From Melieria omissa (taxonomy: Eukaryota > Arthropoda > Insecta > Diptera > Ulidiidae), in NCBI GenBank assembly GCA_963971225.1, contig OZ020268.1, forward strand, positions 39,935,348-39,999,347: a stretch of DNA of 64,000 nt. Direction: 5' to 3'. This document shows positions 11,284 through 21,292 of this stretch, one piece after another. The notes beneath the pieces were generated by a model. It was not told the origin of the DNA, made no database searches, and saw nothing but the letters and a program-made list of their open reading frames with translations. Made by a program: the position numbers and the translations under genes. Positions within the stretch are counted from its first letter, which is position 1. Each line of letters opens with the position of its first letter.

Positions 11284-11372
11284 TTATTACTTTCTTCAAA
11301 ATTAGGTTAGGTTATAGTGGATGGCTTTGTAAGAGATACACTCGGTGGCCTATTATGTGGCCCATTGTTACA
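11284..11372 (-). mobile_element. Decayed LINE 3' end
   Basis: Starts with TTAGGTTAGGTTA and continues with ACACTCGGTGGCC and ATGTGGCCCATTGTTAC. The order matches the 3' end of the LINE at 8,078-8,170 (GGTTA repeats, CACTCGGAGGCC, AATGGCCCATTGTG). No coding part remains, so it is a very short 5'-truncated relic of the same or a sister family. Confidence 0.6.
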
Positions 11373-11374
11373 AA

Positions 11375-11432
11375 CAACAACAACAAGAACACGTTACCGT
11401 ACGCCATATTGTGTGGATGGCACAGATTGTGT
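11375..11432 (+). repeat. ~57-bp repeat, copy 1 of an inverted pair
   Basis: CAACAACAACAAGAACACG followed by CGCCATATTGTGTGGATGGC. A similar sequence lies inverted at 12,777-12,834. By eye about 80 % of positions agree. Identity unknown. Confidence 0.6.
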
Positions 11433-11696
11433 TTGAAAATAAAAATTCCAAAGAAAAGAAGGGAAGTTTGGCTCGTTATTTCATTTATTTTTCCCTCAAA
11501 TGTTTTGTGACAATTTCTTTTCCCTATTTTTGCTTTTTGTAATAAGTTCTATTTATAGTTGAAAATTTTTTCCACACTCTTGATTAACTAAACGAGAACA
11601 AAATGTTTAACTTCTTCAATCTAATCTAAGCACATTGGTTGACAATATTTTAGTAAAACAAAGGTCACTAGAAGTTGTCAAAATTTTATCGGTTGC

Positions 11697-11757
11697 ATTT
11701 ATTTATTTATTTATTTTATTTATTTATTTTATTTATTTATTGTATTTATTTATTTAA
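11697..11757. repeat. ATTT microsatellite
   Basis: About 60 bp of ATTT/ATTTT units. Confidence 0.85.
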
Positions 11758-11759
11758 TT

Positions 11760-13548
11760 AACTTTTTTATTTTCCTTTTCAGCTTAAACTTTCCGCTCTC
11801 TGACGCTTTAAGCAGCGCGTTGACAAAACATTTTAAACATAAATAAATGCATTCAGCTTTTTGTATTTTGTGTGCAGCAAAAGTCAACAACAACACCAAT
11901 AAATTCACGCCAAAATAATGCAAATTGTTTGTGCAACAGAATTTTATGTTCGGCCATTTTTCGGACAAATGTGGGACAACGTCACAAATGAAGCAATGCG
12001 CTGCGAATGCGAACGCAGCTGCACACAGACACTGCGACACTGTGCTGCTGCACATGAAAAAAGCCAACGAAAAACCGCAACGCTTCATTTTTGCATACAA
12101 TTCGTATTTTTAGTATTTAGTTTCATTTTTTCATTTAGTTTTTTCACGCTATGCTAAAATTTATTGCTGCGACATGAAAATGAAAAATATTTTATATCTG
12201 CCAGCAGTGTGGCGCGAATTAGAACGACACTAAAGGACTGCATACTTTTAGGCGCTGCAGCTAAGAGAAAGAGAGAGAGAGAAGAAGTGAAAGGAGTGCT
12301 TGGTGCAATGGCAATGAAAATGGCGTAACGTTAAAAGTGGAAACACGGGATTTGGCGTTGCCACATGATTCCAATGTTATTTTTGTATTCTTATTTACTG
12401 TTAAAACTTTATTGAATGCACTCAATAAAACTCATGATTGCTGGCAACCAGCAACAATCGTATTACGCAAAACTGCACCGCGCCACACACACACACACAC
12501 ACACAAACAAAATCACTACAACAACAGCAAAACAAGCAACCAAAATCATGCAATTTTCAGGCAGCATGCAGATTTCTCATAATTGCAGCATTGCGTAAAA
12601 TTTAATTAAGTCTGCTCGGCTTTTCGTGCCAGCGCCGCTTTGGCGAACCTATCTGCCAATTTGTGTTAAGCACACAGCTTCGGATTGGCGACGCCGCGCA
12701 CCCGCATGCCGCCTTATAATTTGCTGTAAAAATACTTCGGCCCGCACGTTGCCACTGCAACCGAGTCCCCGACAACCGACGCCATCCGCACAATATGGCG
12801 AATGGTTTCGTGTTCCTGTTGTTGTTGTTGTTGTTGCTGTTATGGTACACGGCACACAACAACACACAAATAATAGTAATGTACATAAACACATGCAGCC
12901 GACAGCCGGCGGCCGACGGGCGTCACCAGGAGCAGCAGCAGGCGTTGCCATCACCGCCAGCCGGTCAGCCAGCCACCACATCCTGGTTGGAGCCTTGAAT
13001 AATTTCAAAATGAATGGCTACGCTGGGGCGCCAGCCTGCTGCCGCTGTTCTTGTTGTTGTTGGCGTGTGCTGTGTCGCTGAAATGCAAGGAAGTTAAAGG
13101 CGGCCATTTAAAAAATGGAAGTTTATGCATTGCCATTTTGCAGGCAACACGCGCCTCCATAAGTTATGCTGCTGCCGTCGACACTGCTGCCATTCCTATT
13201 TATATTTCCATACACTGAGCACCGTTGACGAATCGCGCCGGAGCTCGGCACCCGCCACGGCCCGTCGCGTCATCGCTCATCGGTCACATTGGGGCAACAG
13301 GTTGCGCGCCATTCACGACGATGATTGTATTTCATGAGGTAGGATTTTCCGGTTATTTCATTATTCTTCCCCCCTACCCGCCAGGCACCCACACCCTCCG
13401 AAGCAACTTGTTTTTTACGGTTATAAACATGGCATGCGCCGCATGTTGAGCAACTGCTGTCAGCCAGTCGGTCGTTTCAACCGTCCATTTGCTTATTTTC
13501 CGCCAGCAAACTAATAAAATAAAAGTATTGTATGTGTTTTTGTGTTTG
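11760..13548. other. Gene-free block with CAA/CA-rich stretches
   Basis: Contains (CA)n at 12,484-12,504, (GTT)n at 12,817-12,838 and a GC-richer patch at 12,620-13,320. Several 60-150-codon open frames overlap on both strands, which argues against any one being real. No domain recognised. The right end (13,520-13,562) becomes a TGTR microsatellite, the target of the R1-type element. Confidence 0.45.
12777..12834 (-). repeat. ~57-bp repeat, copy 2 of an inverted pair
   Basis: On the minus strand it reads CAACAACAACAGGAACACG then CGCCATATTGTGCGGATGGC, matching 11,375-11,432 in inverse orientation about 1.4 kb away. Confidence 0.6.
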
Positions 13549-13561
13549 TGTTTGTATGTGT

Positions 13562-13562
<1 letters not shown>
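13549..13562. repeat. Target-site duplication, left copy
   Basis: TGTTTGTATGTGTG, identical to 19,068-19,081. It lies in a TGTR (ACAY on the other strand) microsatellite and abuts the T47 run. Confidence 0.9.
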
Positions 13563-13609
<47 letters not shown>

Positions 13610-13612
<3 letters not shown>

Positions 13613-13843
13613 GAGGAGGGAAGCATCGAAAGCCTCAAGTTGTGCGGGACTTTAAACCGCTAAACCCACCTCTCGTCCGGACGGTTAGCCCTCCTGGGAC
13701 CACCGTGAGGTATTACGTCAGGAGGCCGTCGTGAGCGTTACCGCTCTATCGTTCGTTTGTCAGTCTTTCGTCCGTGTGTTATGGCAGGTGTTGCCATGCG
13801 TTCGACACCACAGTGTTGTCGCCTACGGTGCAGAATAACCGCG
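13610..13843 (-). other. 3' untranslated region of the R1-type element
   Basis: Sense strand runs from the ORF2 stop to CCTCCTCGTT and then the A tail. It includes GACGAGAGGTGGGTTTAGCG and TTTAAAGTCCCGCAC, which are conserved in the short copies at 24,311 and 39,430 and so define the family's 3' end, probably the RNA part recognised by the RT. Confidence 0.85.
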
Positions 13844-16800
13844 CTAATTTTGCGGTGTGCACGGCGCAACTATCGTTGCCGCATTTGGGTGTTGAAGCAG
13901 TGCTGCCGTCGTTTGTGGCCGACGCCGGGCGTTCTGCTCGTCACTTCTCACTCGAAGCATCATAAGTGTTATGATTCGGCTGCAGGCCTCCCATGCATCG
14001 GGCGAGCTCAGCATGCAGTGTGTAACTGCTGAAGGAGAGATCGGCTCATTGAGAAGGGATTCCAAGGACCGTCTTTCTTCGACAAAGCGGCTGCATTCCA
14101 GCAAAACGTGCTCTGCGTTTTCTGCTTTCCCGGCGCATGCTGGGCAGAACGGGTCGTCTGCGTGCTGACATTTGTGCAGATACTCCTGGAAGCATCCATG
14201 TCCTGACAGCATTTGAGTCAAGAAGTAATTGACCTCGCCGTGTTTTCTGTTGCACCACGCTTCTATGTTTGGGATCATCCGCCATGTCCACCGGCCTTTT
14301 GACGATGCATCCCATCGCTGCTGCCATTCTGCTAAGCTTTTACGCCGCACCGCCTCCATCACTGCAGATCGAGAGGCCGAAGTGTCTTTGCACTCTCGCC
14401 AGGTTATTGCTGCCTCTCTGGCCAGTATATCGATTGGCCAAGTGCTGGCAATCACGTCTGCTGCCTCGTCCGAGACCGATCTAAAGGCGCAGCAGACTCT
14501 CAGCGAGCTGAGCCTGTAAGCGGATTTAAGGCATCTGACGTACGAGCTCGTCATGGTTGCTTCTGCCCAAATAGGCGCGGCATAGAGGCATATCGACGCC
14601 GTCACGCTCGCTATCAATTTTCGTGTTATTGGCCTGGGGCCGCCGATGTTAGGCATTAGTCTGCCAATGGCAGCGCTGGTTCGCCTAGCCTTGTCACTGG
14701 CGTACTTGAGATGCTCTTTAAAGTTTAGCCGATAGTCCAGCAGCACACCCAGGTATCTTAGGTGAGGACTAGACTGGATTTCATGGCCGCCTACCCGAAT
14801 TTTTATGCCTTCCACTTTTTTCCTGCTTGTAAGCAGGACCGCTTCTGTCTTGTGTTCTGCGAGTTGCAGGCCGGCGTTGCGCAGCCACGCCTTCATGGCC
14901 GATATTGTAGTGTTACAATTCTCTGTTAGTGTGGCCAGGGTTTTGGCCACAGCGACTACGGCTACATCGTCTGCATATCCGATGATGCTTACTTCGGGAG
15001 GGCGTTGTATTTTCAGTATGCCGTTGTACATGACGTTCCACAAAACCGGTCCTAGGACGGAGCCCTGCGGTACGCCACCTGTAACACCATATTGCTTGGG
15101 GCCCTCCTCCGTGTCATATAGTAGGACTCTGTTAGCGAAGTAGTTCGCTATTATCCTGACTAGGTAGTCCGGCACATTACAGTCCACAAGGGCTTGCAGA
15201 ATGTTGTTCCAATTCGCCGAGTTGAAGGCATTCTTAACGTCGAGTGTTATAACAGCGCAATATTGCTTCTTGCCTTCTAGCCATCTTTTCCCTGCTAGCG
15301 CTCTTTTGGCGATGGCGCATACTGCCGCAATGGCGTCGACAGTGGAGCGACGCTTACGGAAGCCGTATTGGTTTGGGGATAAACCAGTCGAGGATTCGAC
15401 GAACGGTTCGAGCCTAGACCGTATTAGCCCTTCGAGAACTTTGCCCGCTGTGTCTAACATACAGAGTGGTCTGTATGAAGAGGGTTCGCCTGGTGGCTTG
15501 TTGGCTTTCGGCAGGAGGACAAGTCTTTGTCGCTTCCAGATCTTGGGGAAGATGCCCTCTCGCAGGCACGTCGAGTAGAGCTCGCAGAAGACTTGCGGCT
15601 TCTTTTGGATTGCGGCTTTTAGGACTCTGTTGGGGATACCATCCAGGCCTGGGGACTTATCTGCCTTTATCCTCTTTGCTACCTCAATGACTTCCTCCAC
15701 GGATACCTCTGGCACTTCAGCGATGTTCAGCTGTCTTGGTGCAGTAAATACGCCCTGTCGTGGGAAGAGGGTTGAAACGATGTGCTTCATAGTGATTGGG
15801 CAGATGGGGGATTTTCCACTGCCACTTTTGAGTTTCTTTAGCACCACCTTGTAGCCGACGCCCCAGGGGTTGGCGTCAACCGCATCAACAAGAGCAGAGA
15901 AGGCTTGCCGTTTGCTCTTTTTGATGGCTTTGCGGAGCTGCTTTCGCGCCTCCTTGAACTCGGCTTGCAGGCTCAAGTATTCACCTCTGTGTTTGGCTCT
16001 TGTGTATCTTCGACGCAGTGTGTGGCAGGTACGTCTTTGTTCTGCTACCTCTTCATTCCACCAAAAAACTGGCCTCCGCTCAGGGATTTGCCGTTTCCGG
16101 GGCATGGAAGCGTCGCATATTGCCATTAATGATTTTATGACTAGGCTGGCACGCACCTCTGCTGGTGCTTCTGGGACCGCTAGTTCCTCTAGCATATAAT
16201 TAAGCGTTGCCAGGTCTAGCTGTTTTGTACTCCAGCCGAGTTTTTGGACCTTCTGATTCTTTTGGCGGGTTCCAGGGTTGTGCTGTGGCAGCAATGAGAA
16301 TAGGATAGCCATGTGATCGCTATGTGTGTAGATGTCGGACACTTGCCATCTAACACTTCGGGTAAGTCGACCTCTCGCCAGTGTGAGGTCGATGATTGAG
16401 CTCGCTTGTCCTCTACTGAATGTTGGCTTATTCCCTTCATTAAGGAGCTGGAAATCGGTACACGCGAAAGCGTCCAGCAGTGCTGCACCTCGTTTGTTAG
16501 TCTTGACGCTGCCCCACTCTACAGCCCATGCATTGAAATCGCCGGCAATAATTGCGGGGGTTTTGCCAGCGGCGTCTTGAGTTAGCCGGTCCAGCATATC
16601 CTGGAATTCATCCAGGCGTTCGCTGGGCGGCGCGTAGCAGCTGTAGAAATGAATGCCGTTGATTTTTGCATACGCAAAGCCCTTTTGTGAGACGGTTTTT
16701 TTCTCTATAGGAAACGGCCCGCAGGCCCAGATAGCCGCTTTTTTGGTGGCGTCTTCTGCCCATGTTGTGTCGTCTGAAGGGGCTTTGTACTGCTCGCAGA

Positions 16801-16897
16801 TGAGCGCGATATCTACTTTGAGTTCGTAGATCGTCTGCTTCAGCAAATTCTGCGCTGCCTCACAGTGATTGAGGTTGAGCTGAATGCACTTAATCAT
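13844..16897 (-). CDS. R1-type ORF2: endonuclease-reverse transcriptase
   Basis: A 1,017-residue open frame without interruption. Residues 1-~200 form the AP-like endonuclease that nicks the target: QLNLNH near 6-11, catalytic Glu in CEQ (~35), AGDFNAW (118-124), IDLTLA (~169-174) and YTHSDH (190-195). RT spans ~455-700: YRPLCMLD (~475-482), catalytic Asp in LDVKNAF (~553), GVPQGSVLGP (608-617) and GYADDV (YADD 641-644). A Cys/His motif CPAC...EH...C lies at ~918-935, as in R1-clade proteins. There is no RNase H. The start ATG overlaps the ORF1 stop by eight bases (16,890-16,897, ATGATTAA in sense), so ORF2 is probably translated by termination-reinitiation or a related coupling, as shown for other R1-clade elements such as SART1. 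All catalytic residues are present, so activity is possible. Confidence 0.95.
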   Translation of the reverse strand: MIKCIQLNLNHCEAAQNLLKQTIYELKVDIALICEQYKAPSDDTTWAEDATKKAAIWACGPFPIEKKTVSQKGFAYAKINGIHFYSCYAPPSERLDEFQDMLDRLTQDAAGKTPAIIAGDFNAWAVEWGSVKTNKRGAALLDAFACTDFQLLNEGNKPTFSRGQASSIIDLTLARGRLTRSVRWQVSDIYTHSDHMAILFSLLPQHNPGTRQKNQKVQKLGWSTKQLDLATLNYMLEELAVPEAPAEVRASLVIKSLMAICDASMPRKRQIPERRPVFWWNEEVAEQRRTCHTLRRRYTRAKHRGEYLSLQAEFKEARKQLRKAIKKSKRQAFSALVDAVDANPWGVGYKVVLKKLKSGSGKSPICPITMKHIVSTLFPRQGVFTAPRQLNIAEVPEVSVEEVIEVAKRIKADKSPGLDGIPNRVLKAAIQKKPQVFCELYSTCLREGIFPKIWKRQRLVLLPKANKPPGEPSSYRPLCMLDTAGKVLEGLIRSRLEPFVESSTGLSPNQYGFRKRRSTVDAIAAVCAIAKRALAGKRWLEGKKQYCAVITLDVKNAFNSANWNNILQALVDCNVPDYLVRIIANYFANRVLLYDTEEGPKQYGVTGGVPQGSVLGPVLWNVMYNGILKIQRPPEVSIIGYADDVAVVAVAKTLATLTENCNTTISAMKAWLRNAGLQLAEHKTEAVLLTSRKKVEGIKIRVGGHEIQSSPHLRYLGVLLDYRLNFKEHLKYASDKARRTSAAIGRLMPNIGGPRPITRKLIASVTASICLYAAPIWAEATMTSSYVRCLKSAYRLSSLRVCCAFRSVSDEAADVIASTWPIDILAREAAITWRECKDTSASRSAVMEAVRRKSLAEWQQRWDASSKGRWTWRMIPNIEAWCNRKHGEVNYFLTQMLSGHGCFQEYLHKCQHADDPFCPACAGKAENAEHVLLECSRFVEERRSLESLLNEPISPSAVTHCMLSSPDAWEACSRIITLMMLRVRSDEQNARRRPQTTAALLQHPNAATIVAPCTPQN

Positions 16898-18371
16898 TTC
16901 GTTGGGTAATCAATGCCAACGCTTTTTTGTATGCCGCGCATTTGAAGCTTCCAGTCGGGTGGTCATTTCCAGCTTCACCATTGTCAGAGGGTTGACAAAG
17001 TACACATTTTGGTGCGAGGTTGCAGTTTTTGGATGTATGACCATTGCCTGCACATCTAAAGCACATCCCGCTGCGGTCTTTGTCGCTTCTGCAGTTCTTC
17101 GACACATGGCCAAAATCGAGGCATTTGTAGCACCGTATAGGGGTTAGGCGCTCGCGTATTCTGCACCTCACCCAGCCCACGCGAATGTGGCCAGTTTCAA
17201 GCAGTACTTTGGCATCTCTTTCTGGCATGTTCAACACCGCTATCTGGGTGCCATCTCTACATGGTCGTAGTGATTTGATGCAAATGGCTTGCGGGGCGAC
17301 CATTTCTGGGAATTGCTTCAGGATAGCATCGTGAATTTCTTTTTCAGTCGTCGCCTCATCTAGGTCGCGGCATACCAGAGATAGTTCACGACTGATCGCT
17401 CTGACGTCAGCAACCTCTCGCAGAAAAAGTGTTGCGCTTTCTCGGAGTTTGTTTGTTACCGCGCTCGTGTTTTGTTTAAGCTGTAGTAACAGCTCGCCTT
17501 TGGCCGTCTTCCGAATTTTCTTGACGTTCTCGCCAAGCTCAGTCAGTGAGGGCTCAGCTTTCAGACTTCTGAGGATGTCTGCATACGATTTTTCGCCTCT
17601 GTGCGTTATGACTATGGCGTCCGGGCGAGCTGGTCTGCGACGGCTTTTGGCAGCACCATGTCCATTTGCTACGTCATCAGCAGCACTCTTGTCTTGCCTG
17701 CCTCGCTTCGCCGTTTTCGAGCCAACAACGGTCCACTCGGCTGCTTTAACAGTCCTCTGGTTGAGGGCTGTGGCTCCAGCAGCCGCTTCAACCCTCACAG
17801 CTCCATTGTCGGCCGCCTTCTTGTTTTTCTTTGGCGGAGTGGCTCGTGCAGGCTGCTGGTCCTCTCTTGGTCGTTTTGGCGCATTAATCGTGCTCTGCTT
17901 TATGGCTGGCACAGTTTGGCAGCCCTTGTCCGATTTATTTCCGGGCTCACGCTCGCTGTTGCTAGCAGTCGCACAGTTATAGAGCTCTTCTATGTCGCTG
18001 ATGACATCCCTCATCTGTGGATTGATCGTGCGCTTGCCGATGATCATTGTCACCAATTCTCGGATCTTTTCACCCAAGTCTTTGTATGCCGTTAAACCTG
18101 AGCCCGCGCTTGTGCTCGCCGTCTCGGCCACGCTATGTTCAGCTTGAGAGCCTGGCGTCGGCGAGATTGCCGTCTTTTCTCCGCGTACCGGTGATCGTGT
18201 GAGTTTAGAGCTTCGCTTGAAAGGGTCTATTCCCATCTCCCTCGCTCCTGTAAATTCGCCATCGCTATCATTTGCCACTGTGATATTTGGCGCATGAGGA
18301 TCAGTAAGCGGGGTCGTTTTACCACCACCGCGGTTGCATCGCCCCAGTTGGGGCAAATGCTCGACGCTCAT
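16890..18371 (-). CDS. R1-type ORF1: Gag-like nucleic-acid-binding protein
   Basis: A 493-residue intact frame. ORF1 proteins of R1-clade LINEs bind their RNA and bring the RNP to the nucleus and target. The N-terminal ~280 residues are polar, with basic segments such as KRPREDQQPAR, PPKKNKK and KSRRRPARP (likely nuclear localisation or RNA binding). A conserved-looking middle segment (~300-400; DLDEATTEKEIHDAIL, PQAICIKSLRPCRDGTQ, GWVRCRIRERLTP) precedes three zinc knuckles: CX2CX4HX4C at 414-427 (CYKCLDFGHVSKNC), another at ~437-450 (CFRCAGNGHTSKNC), and a longer third, CVLC...H...C at ~456-478. The start is the first ATG after upstream stops (MSVEHLPQLGRC). The last bases overlap the ORF2 start. 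Confidence 0.93.
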   Translation of the reverse strand: MSVEHLPQLGRCNRGGGKTTPLTDPHAPNITVANDSDGEFTGAREMGIDPFKRSSKLTRSPVRGEKTAISPTPGSQAEHSVAETASTSAGSGLTAYKDLGEKIRELVTMIIGKRTINPQMRDVISDIEELYNCATASNSEREPGNKSDKGCQTVPAIKQSTINAPKRPREDQQPARATPPKKNKKAADNGAVRVEAAAGATALNQRTVKAAEWTVVGSKTAKRGRQDKSAADDVANGHGAAKSRRRPARPDAIVITHRGEKSYADILRSLKAEPSLTELGENVKKIRKTAKGELLLQLKQNTSAVTNKLRESATLFLREVADVRAISRELSLVCRDLDEATTEKEIHDAILKQFPEMVAPQAICIKSLRPCRDGTQIAVLNMPERDAKVLLETGHIRVGWVRCRIRERLTPIRCYKCLDFGHVSKNCRSDKDRSGMCFRCAGNGHTSKNCNLAPKCVLCQPSDNGEAGNDHPTGSFKCAAYKKALALITQRND

Positions 18372-19067
18372 TGGTTAGAGGCTCTTTGCGATATTGGCCG
18401 TCAGGGATGACTACAAAAGCAGCACGATGATCACGAACCACCAATTACAGCGGGCTGGCGACCGGCGCCTTCTGATTGGCCAGTGACGCTTTTGCACGAA
18501 TGGCAGCTTACGAAAATTCGCAATGGCCGTCAACGCGATCCACAGCAGCTGCAAAAGGTGTTAGGCAGAATGCAGTTTGGGAAGCACTGTACTCACCCGT
18601 AGCGAATGCACCACCCACGTATCTTGGTGAACAGGGTGCGACTCCACAGGGTGTACCAGCCAAGAGCTGTGCGAAGTAGCCAACTCAACACAGCTGTTGC
18701 GCTTATTTCGCACAGCTTGCAGTCCACTTTTGGAAACAGCTGATTGTAGATCGGACAGCTGTTCAATGTTTATATACAAACAGGTAGGTTGCGCGGGATT
18801 TCCGCACAAGTCGGTATGGTGGATTCGTTCTCACTGAAAAATTTTGCAAACACTCAGCGAGCCACCGAAATTGAAAACTCGATTAGGGAGATTTGTGTCC
18901 CAGCTAGTGCCCGCACACTTTGCACAACGCGACACTACACCTTCGCACTTTAGCACTTCCCAACGAATTTCACTGACACACTCTACGCTACGCGCAACGA
19001 AGCTATTTGTTAGGAGCAGGGCGGACGTACGTCTGTCCTCTGCTAACACTTACTCTGTATCTGTATC
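18372..19067 (-). other. 5' untranslated/promoter region of the R1-type element
   Basis: About 700 bp between the right target duplication and ORF1. It should hold the internal promoter if the copy is complete. It lacks an open frame continuing ORF1. GC content is higher than in flanking host DNA. No promoter motif is obvious. Confidence 0.6.
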
Positions 19068-19081
19068 TGTTTGTATGTGTG
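19068..19081. repeat. Target-site duplication, right copy
   Basis: TGTTTGTATGTGTG, identical to 13,549-13,562. The TGTG microsatellite continues to ~19,093. Confidence 0.9.
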
Positions 19082-19094
19082 TGTGTGCGTGTAT

Positions 19095-19785
19095 TTGTAG
19101 GCGCATCCGTTTGCGGTTGTATTAGATAATTGCATTACGTGCTGTGTTTCGCAATAGTTATGGCTGCAAAATTGCATTTAATTGCCACTGCATACTTTTA
19201 GGGGCTGGGCTGACTGGTGATTTTTAATTAATCGGAATTTTATTATAACTGTGCAGGCAATTAATCAGTCGCAACAGTGTTAAGAGTATACAATTTTAAA
19301 TCAATTAAAATTTCAATGTGAAATTAATTCTTAATTTAATGTTGATTTCTGTCTATAAAATTGAATGTTTGTCGGTTTTTTTTTACTTCAGTGGTTTGTG
19401 TTTTCAAGACTCGGAAGCAGGCTAACCAAATGATTTGAAATTTTGACACAATAGGTGGTATGTCTGGGAGAAGGTGCCTGTTGTTCATAGGTAAAGGGGC
19501 GTGGCATCGCCCATACATACCATACCAGTTATCTAGATTAACGAGGGAATTATAAGCTGGAAAGTAGACTGGATTTAGTGCGCGAATTTTCGATTCTCGA
19601 TGCTCCGCAACCTCTCATTTTATGCGGTTAGGTAAAAAAGTGCATGAGCCAAACAATTTTAGGGCTAGGGTGGGGCTAAATGGCGTCTCATCGAGGTCAA
19701 AGTTCACAAAAAAGCTGGAAAATTCGACAAATTGTTCCACAGCTGGTCAGAAGTTGCGCTTAGAGGGTTAAAATCCATGACCGAT
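19095..19785. other. Non-coding DNA
   Basis: AT-rich with no gene. Phrases such as GGGGCGTGGCATCGCCCA near 19,497 look like old dispersed-repeat debris. Confidence 0.4.
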
Positions 19786-19789
19786 CCCT

Positions 19790-20055
19790 CTAGTTTTCCT
19801 TTCTGAACATTTCTTTCAAACATACGCATCCCCTATCATCAACCCTTAATGGGGCTCCCATACAAAATGGTCGTTTTTATAAATTGGGCTCCCACTGCTC
19901 CCATGTTGACCCCAGATGTATCAAATGTATAACCGATATCCATTTATTTTCCCTTCCGAATGTTTCTTTCAAACATACCTACCCGCTATCTCCAAGTCTT
20001 AAGGGGGCTGCCATACAAAACTGACCATTTTCTATGCCATTGGCTCCCCACTTGC
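19790..20055. repeat. Two-copy degenerate repeat
   Basis: Two ~130-165-bp copies share TTTCTTTCAAACATAC, GGGGCTCCCATACAAAA and TTGGCTCCCCAC; the anchor TTTCTTTCAAACATAC occurs at about 19,810 and 19,963. The following TATCTCGGAAACTACAG near 20,090 is probably part of the same old dispersed family. Confidence 0.6.
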
Positions 20056-20727
20056 AAATGTAGTAGTTAAGTAAGCGAGAAAATATCGTATCTCGGAAAC
20101 TACAGAACCGATTTCAATGATTTATTCAGCAATCGCCAACATTCTTGAGTACAAAAAATACAAAATTAATTAAAGTTCAGAAATTCACCACCAGAGGGCG
20201 TGCCCCATACGATCGGATTTGTGACATTGTCAACTCTTGGGTTTCTACAAAGCAAAAATCAAAATGAAACCCAATTAACCTCACAATTTTGAATATAATT
20301 GCAATCGTAATTGCGTGTTAAAAAGAAATTATTAGATTAGAAATTGTTAGAGAAGAAATTATTAGATAGTTTGTCTCGTATACTCATTAGGCGGCATCCG
20401 GTGAGTTCAGTAAACACCTGTACTCAAGGGATTCCAGCATAGATTGAGAAACTGTCTCATAGTCTTGACAGATCAGTAAGGATTTTAAGCAACAGGGAGC
20501 CTACAATGTTTATCTAAACGGACAACGAACAATGAAACATGAAGTGTAAGACCGTATCTTTGTATTCTTCTTTGTATTCTTCAGTCTTTCAGCATGTTCG
20601 ATAGACAGTGAGTACTATTAGATGGCATCCGGTGAGTTAACTAAACCACTGAAACATGGGATTCCGGCCTGGATTGAGCAATGGTCTAAATCGTCTAGAA
20701 AGATCAGTAATGTTTGAAGAAACGATT

Positions 20728-20912
20728 CAAGAGGCCCCAGGTTCGATTCCTGGCTCGGGCTACTGGCTCCTGGCTCACCTACTTCTGTCGCTATCCACAT
20801 GAAGCAGATGAGAATTACAAGAATCGCAGCAGTGCGCTCTTGGCAGGCAATAGAAAACTCTGCAATTTTGAAGAAAAGACGTTAAACTGAAAATCCCCTC
20901 CCCGTCTTTCAA
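20728..20912 (+). mobile_element. tRNA-derived SINE, 5'-truncated
   Basis: Begins just before a pol III B box (GGTTCGATTCC in CCAGGTTCGATTCCTGGCTC) and continues with the family body CCACATGAAGCAGATGAGAA, TTACAAGAATCGCAGCA, GCTCTTGGCAGGCAATAGA and GTTAAACTGAAAATCCCCTC. The tRNA 5' half and A box are missing. Full relatives lie at 47,718-48,049 and 63,198-63,505. Confidence 0.8.
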
Positions 20913-21292
20913 GTCTTTTAAAATGTCTAGTAAACATTGTAGACAGTGTGTACCCATTCAGTTTCCGGTAAGTTTAGTAAACCACTGTGCTCATGGAATT
21001 CCGGCGAGAATTGAGAACTTCTCTAGATTGCCTAGAAAGATCAGTTATATTGGCTAGAAATGAGAGCTTAGTAAGTTTAACCTTTCCCTGGCTAGGGACT
21101 CAATGTTCGTCCTCAAAAAAGTGAAATACCATGTCATCGTCTTCCTCAGAAAAACAACCAAGACCAACAAGAAGGCAATCCTAGACTTCCAACATGTCTA
21201 GTAGACATTGAGTACCCATTAGGCGGCATTCGGTGAGTTAAGATTGAGATAAATTGAGAACTATTCAGATCGTCTAGAAAGATGAGTAATGT

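Larger units (their letters stand above)
13563..19067 (-). mobile_element. Full-length R1-clade non-LTR retrotransposon in ACAY repeats
   Basis: A 5.5-kb element with a 5' region (~700 bp), ORF1, ORF2, a short 3' UTR and a 47-base tail (T47 on plus, 13,563-13,609). It is flanked by a perfect 14-bp duplication. ORF1 has three CCHC zinc knuckles at its C-terminus; ORF2 has an AP-type endonuclease, RT and a C-terminal Cys/His motif, the R1-clade layout. Insertion into TGTR/ACAY matches the target type described for the Waldo lineage of R1-clade elements (established knowledge; assignment to Waldo is inference). Both ORFs are uninterrupted, so the copy may be young. Short 3' copies lie at 24,311 and 39,430. 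Confidence 0.93.

Noticed and set aside
14805..17982. Several 70-177-codon plus-strand frames at 14-18 kb
   Set aside because: Antisense shadows of the two long intact LINE ORFs on the minus strand.
20740..20765. Possible tRNA gene (GGTTCGATTCC)
   Set aside because: The 5' half of a tRNA is missing and the downstream sequence matches the SINE body, so it is SINE-derived.
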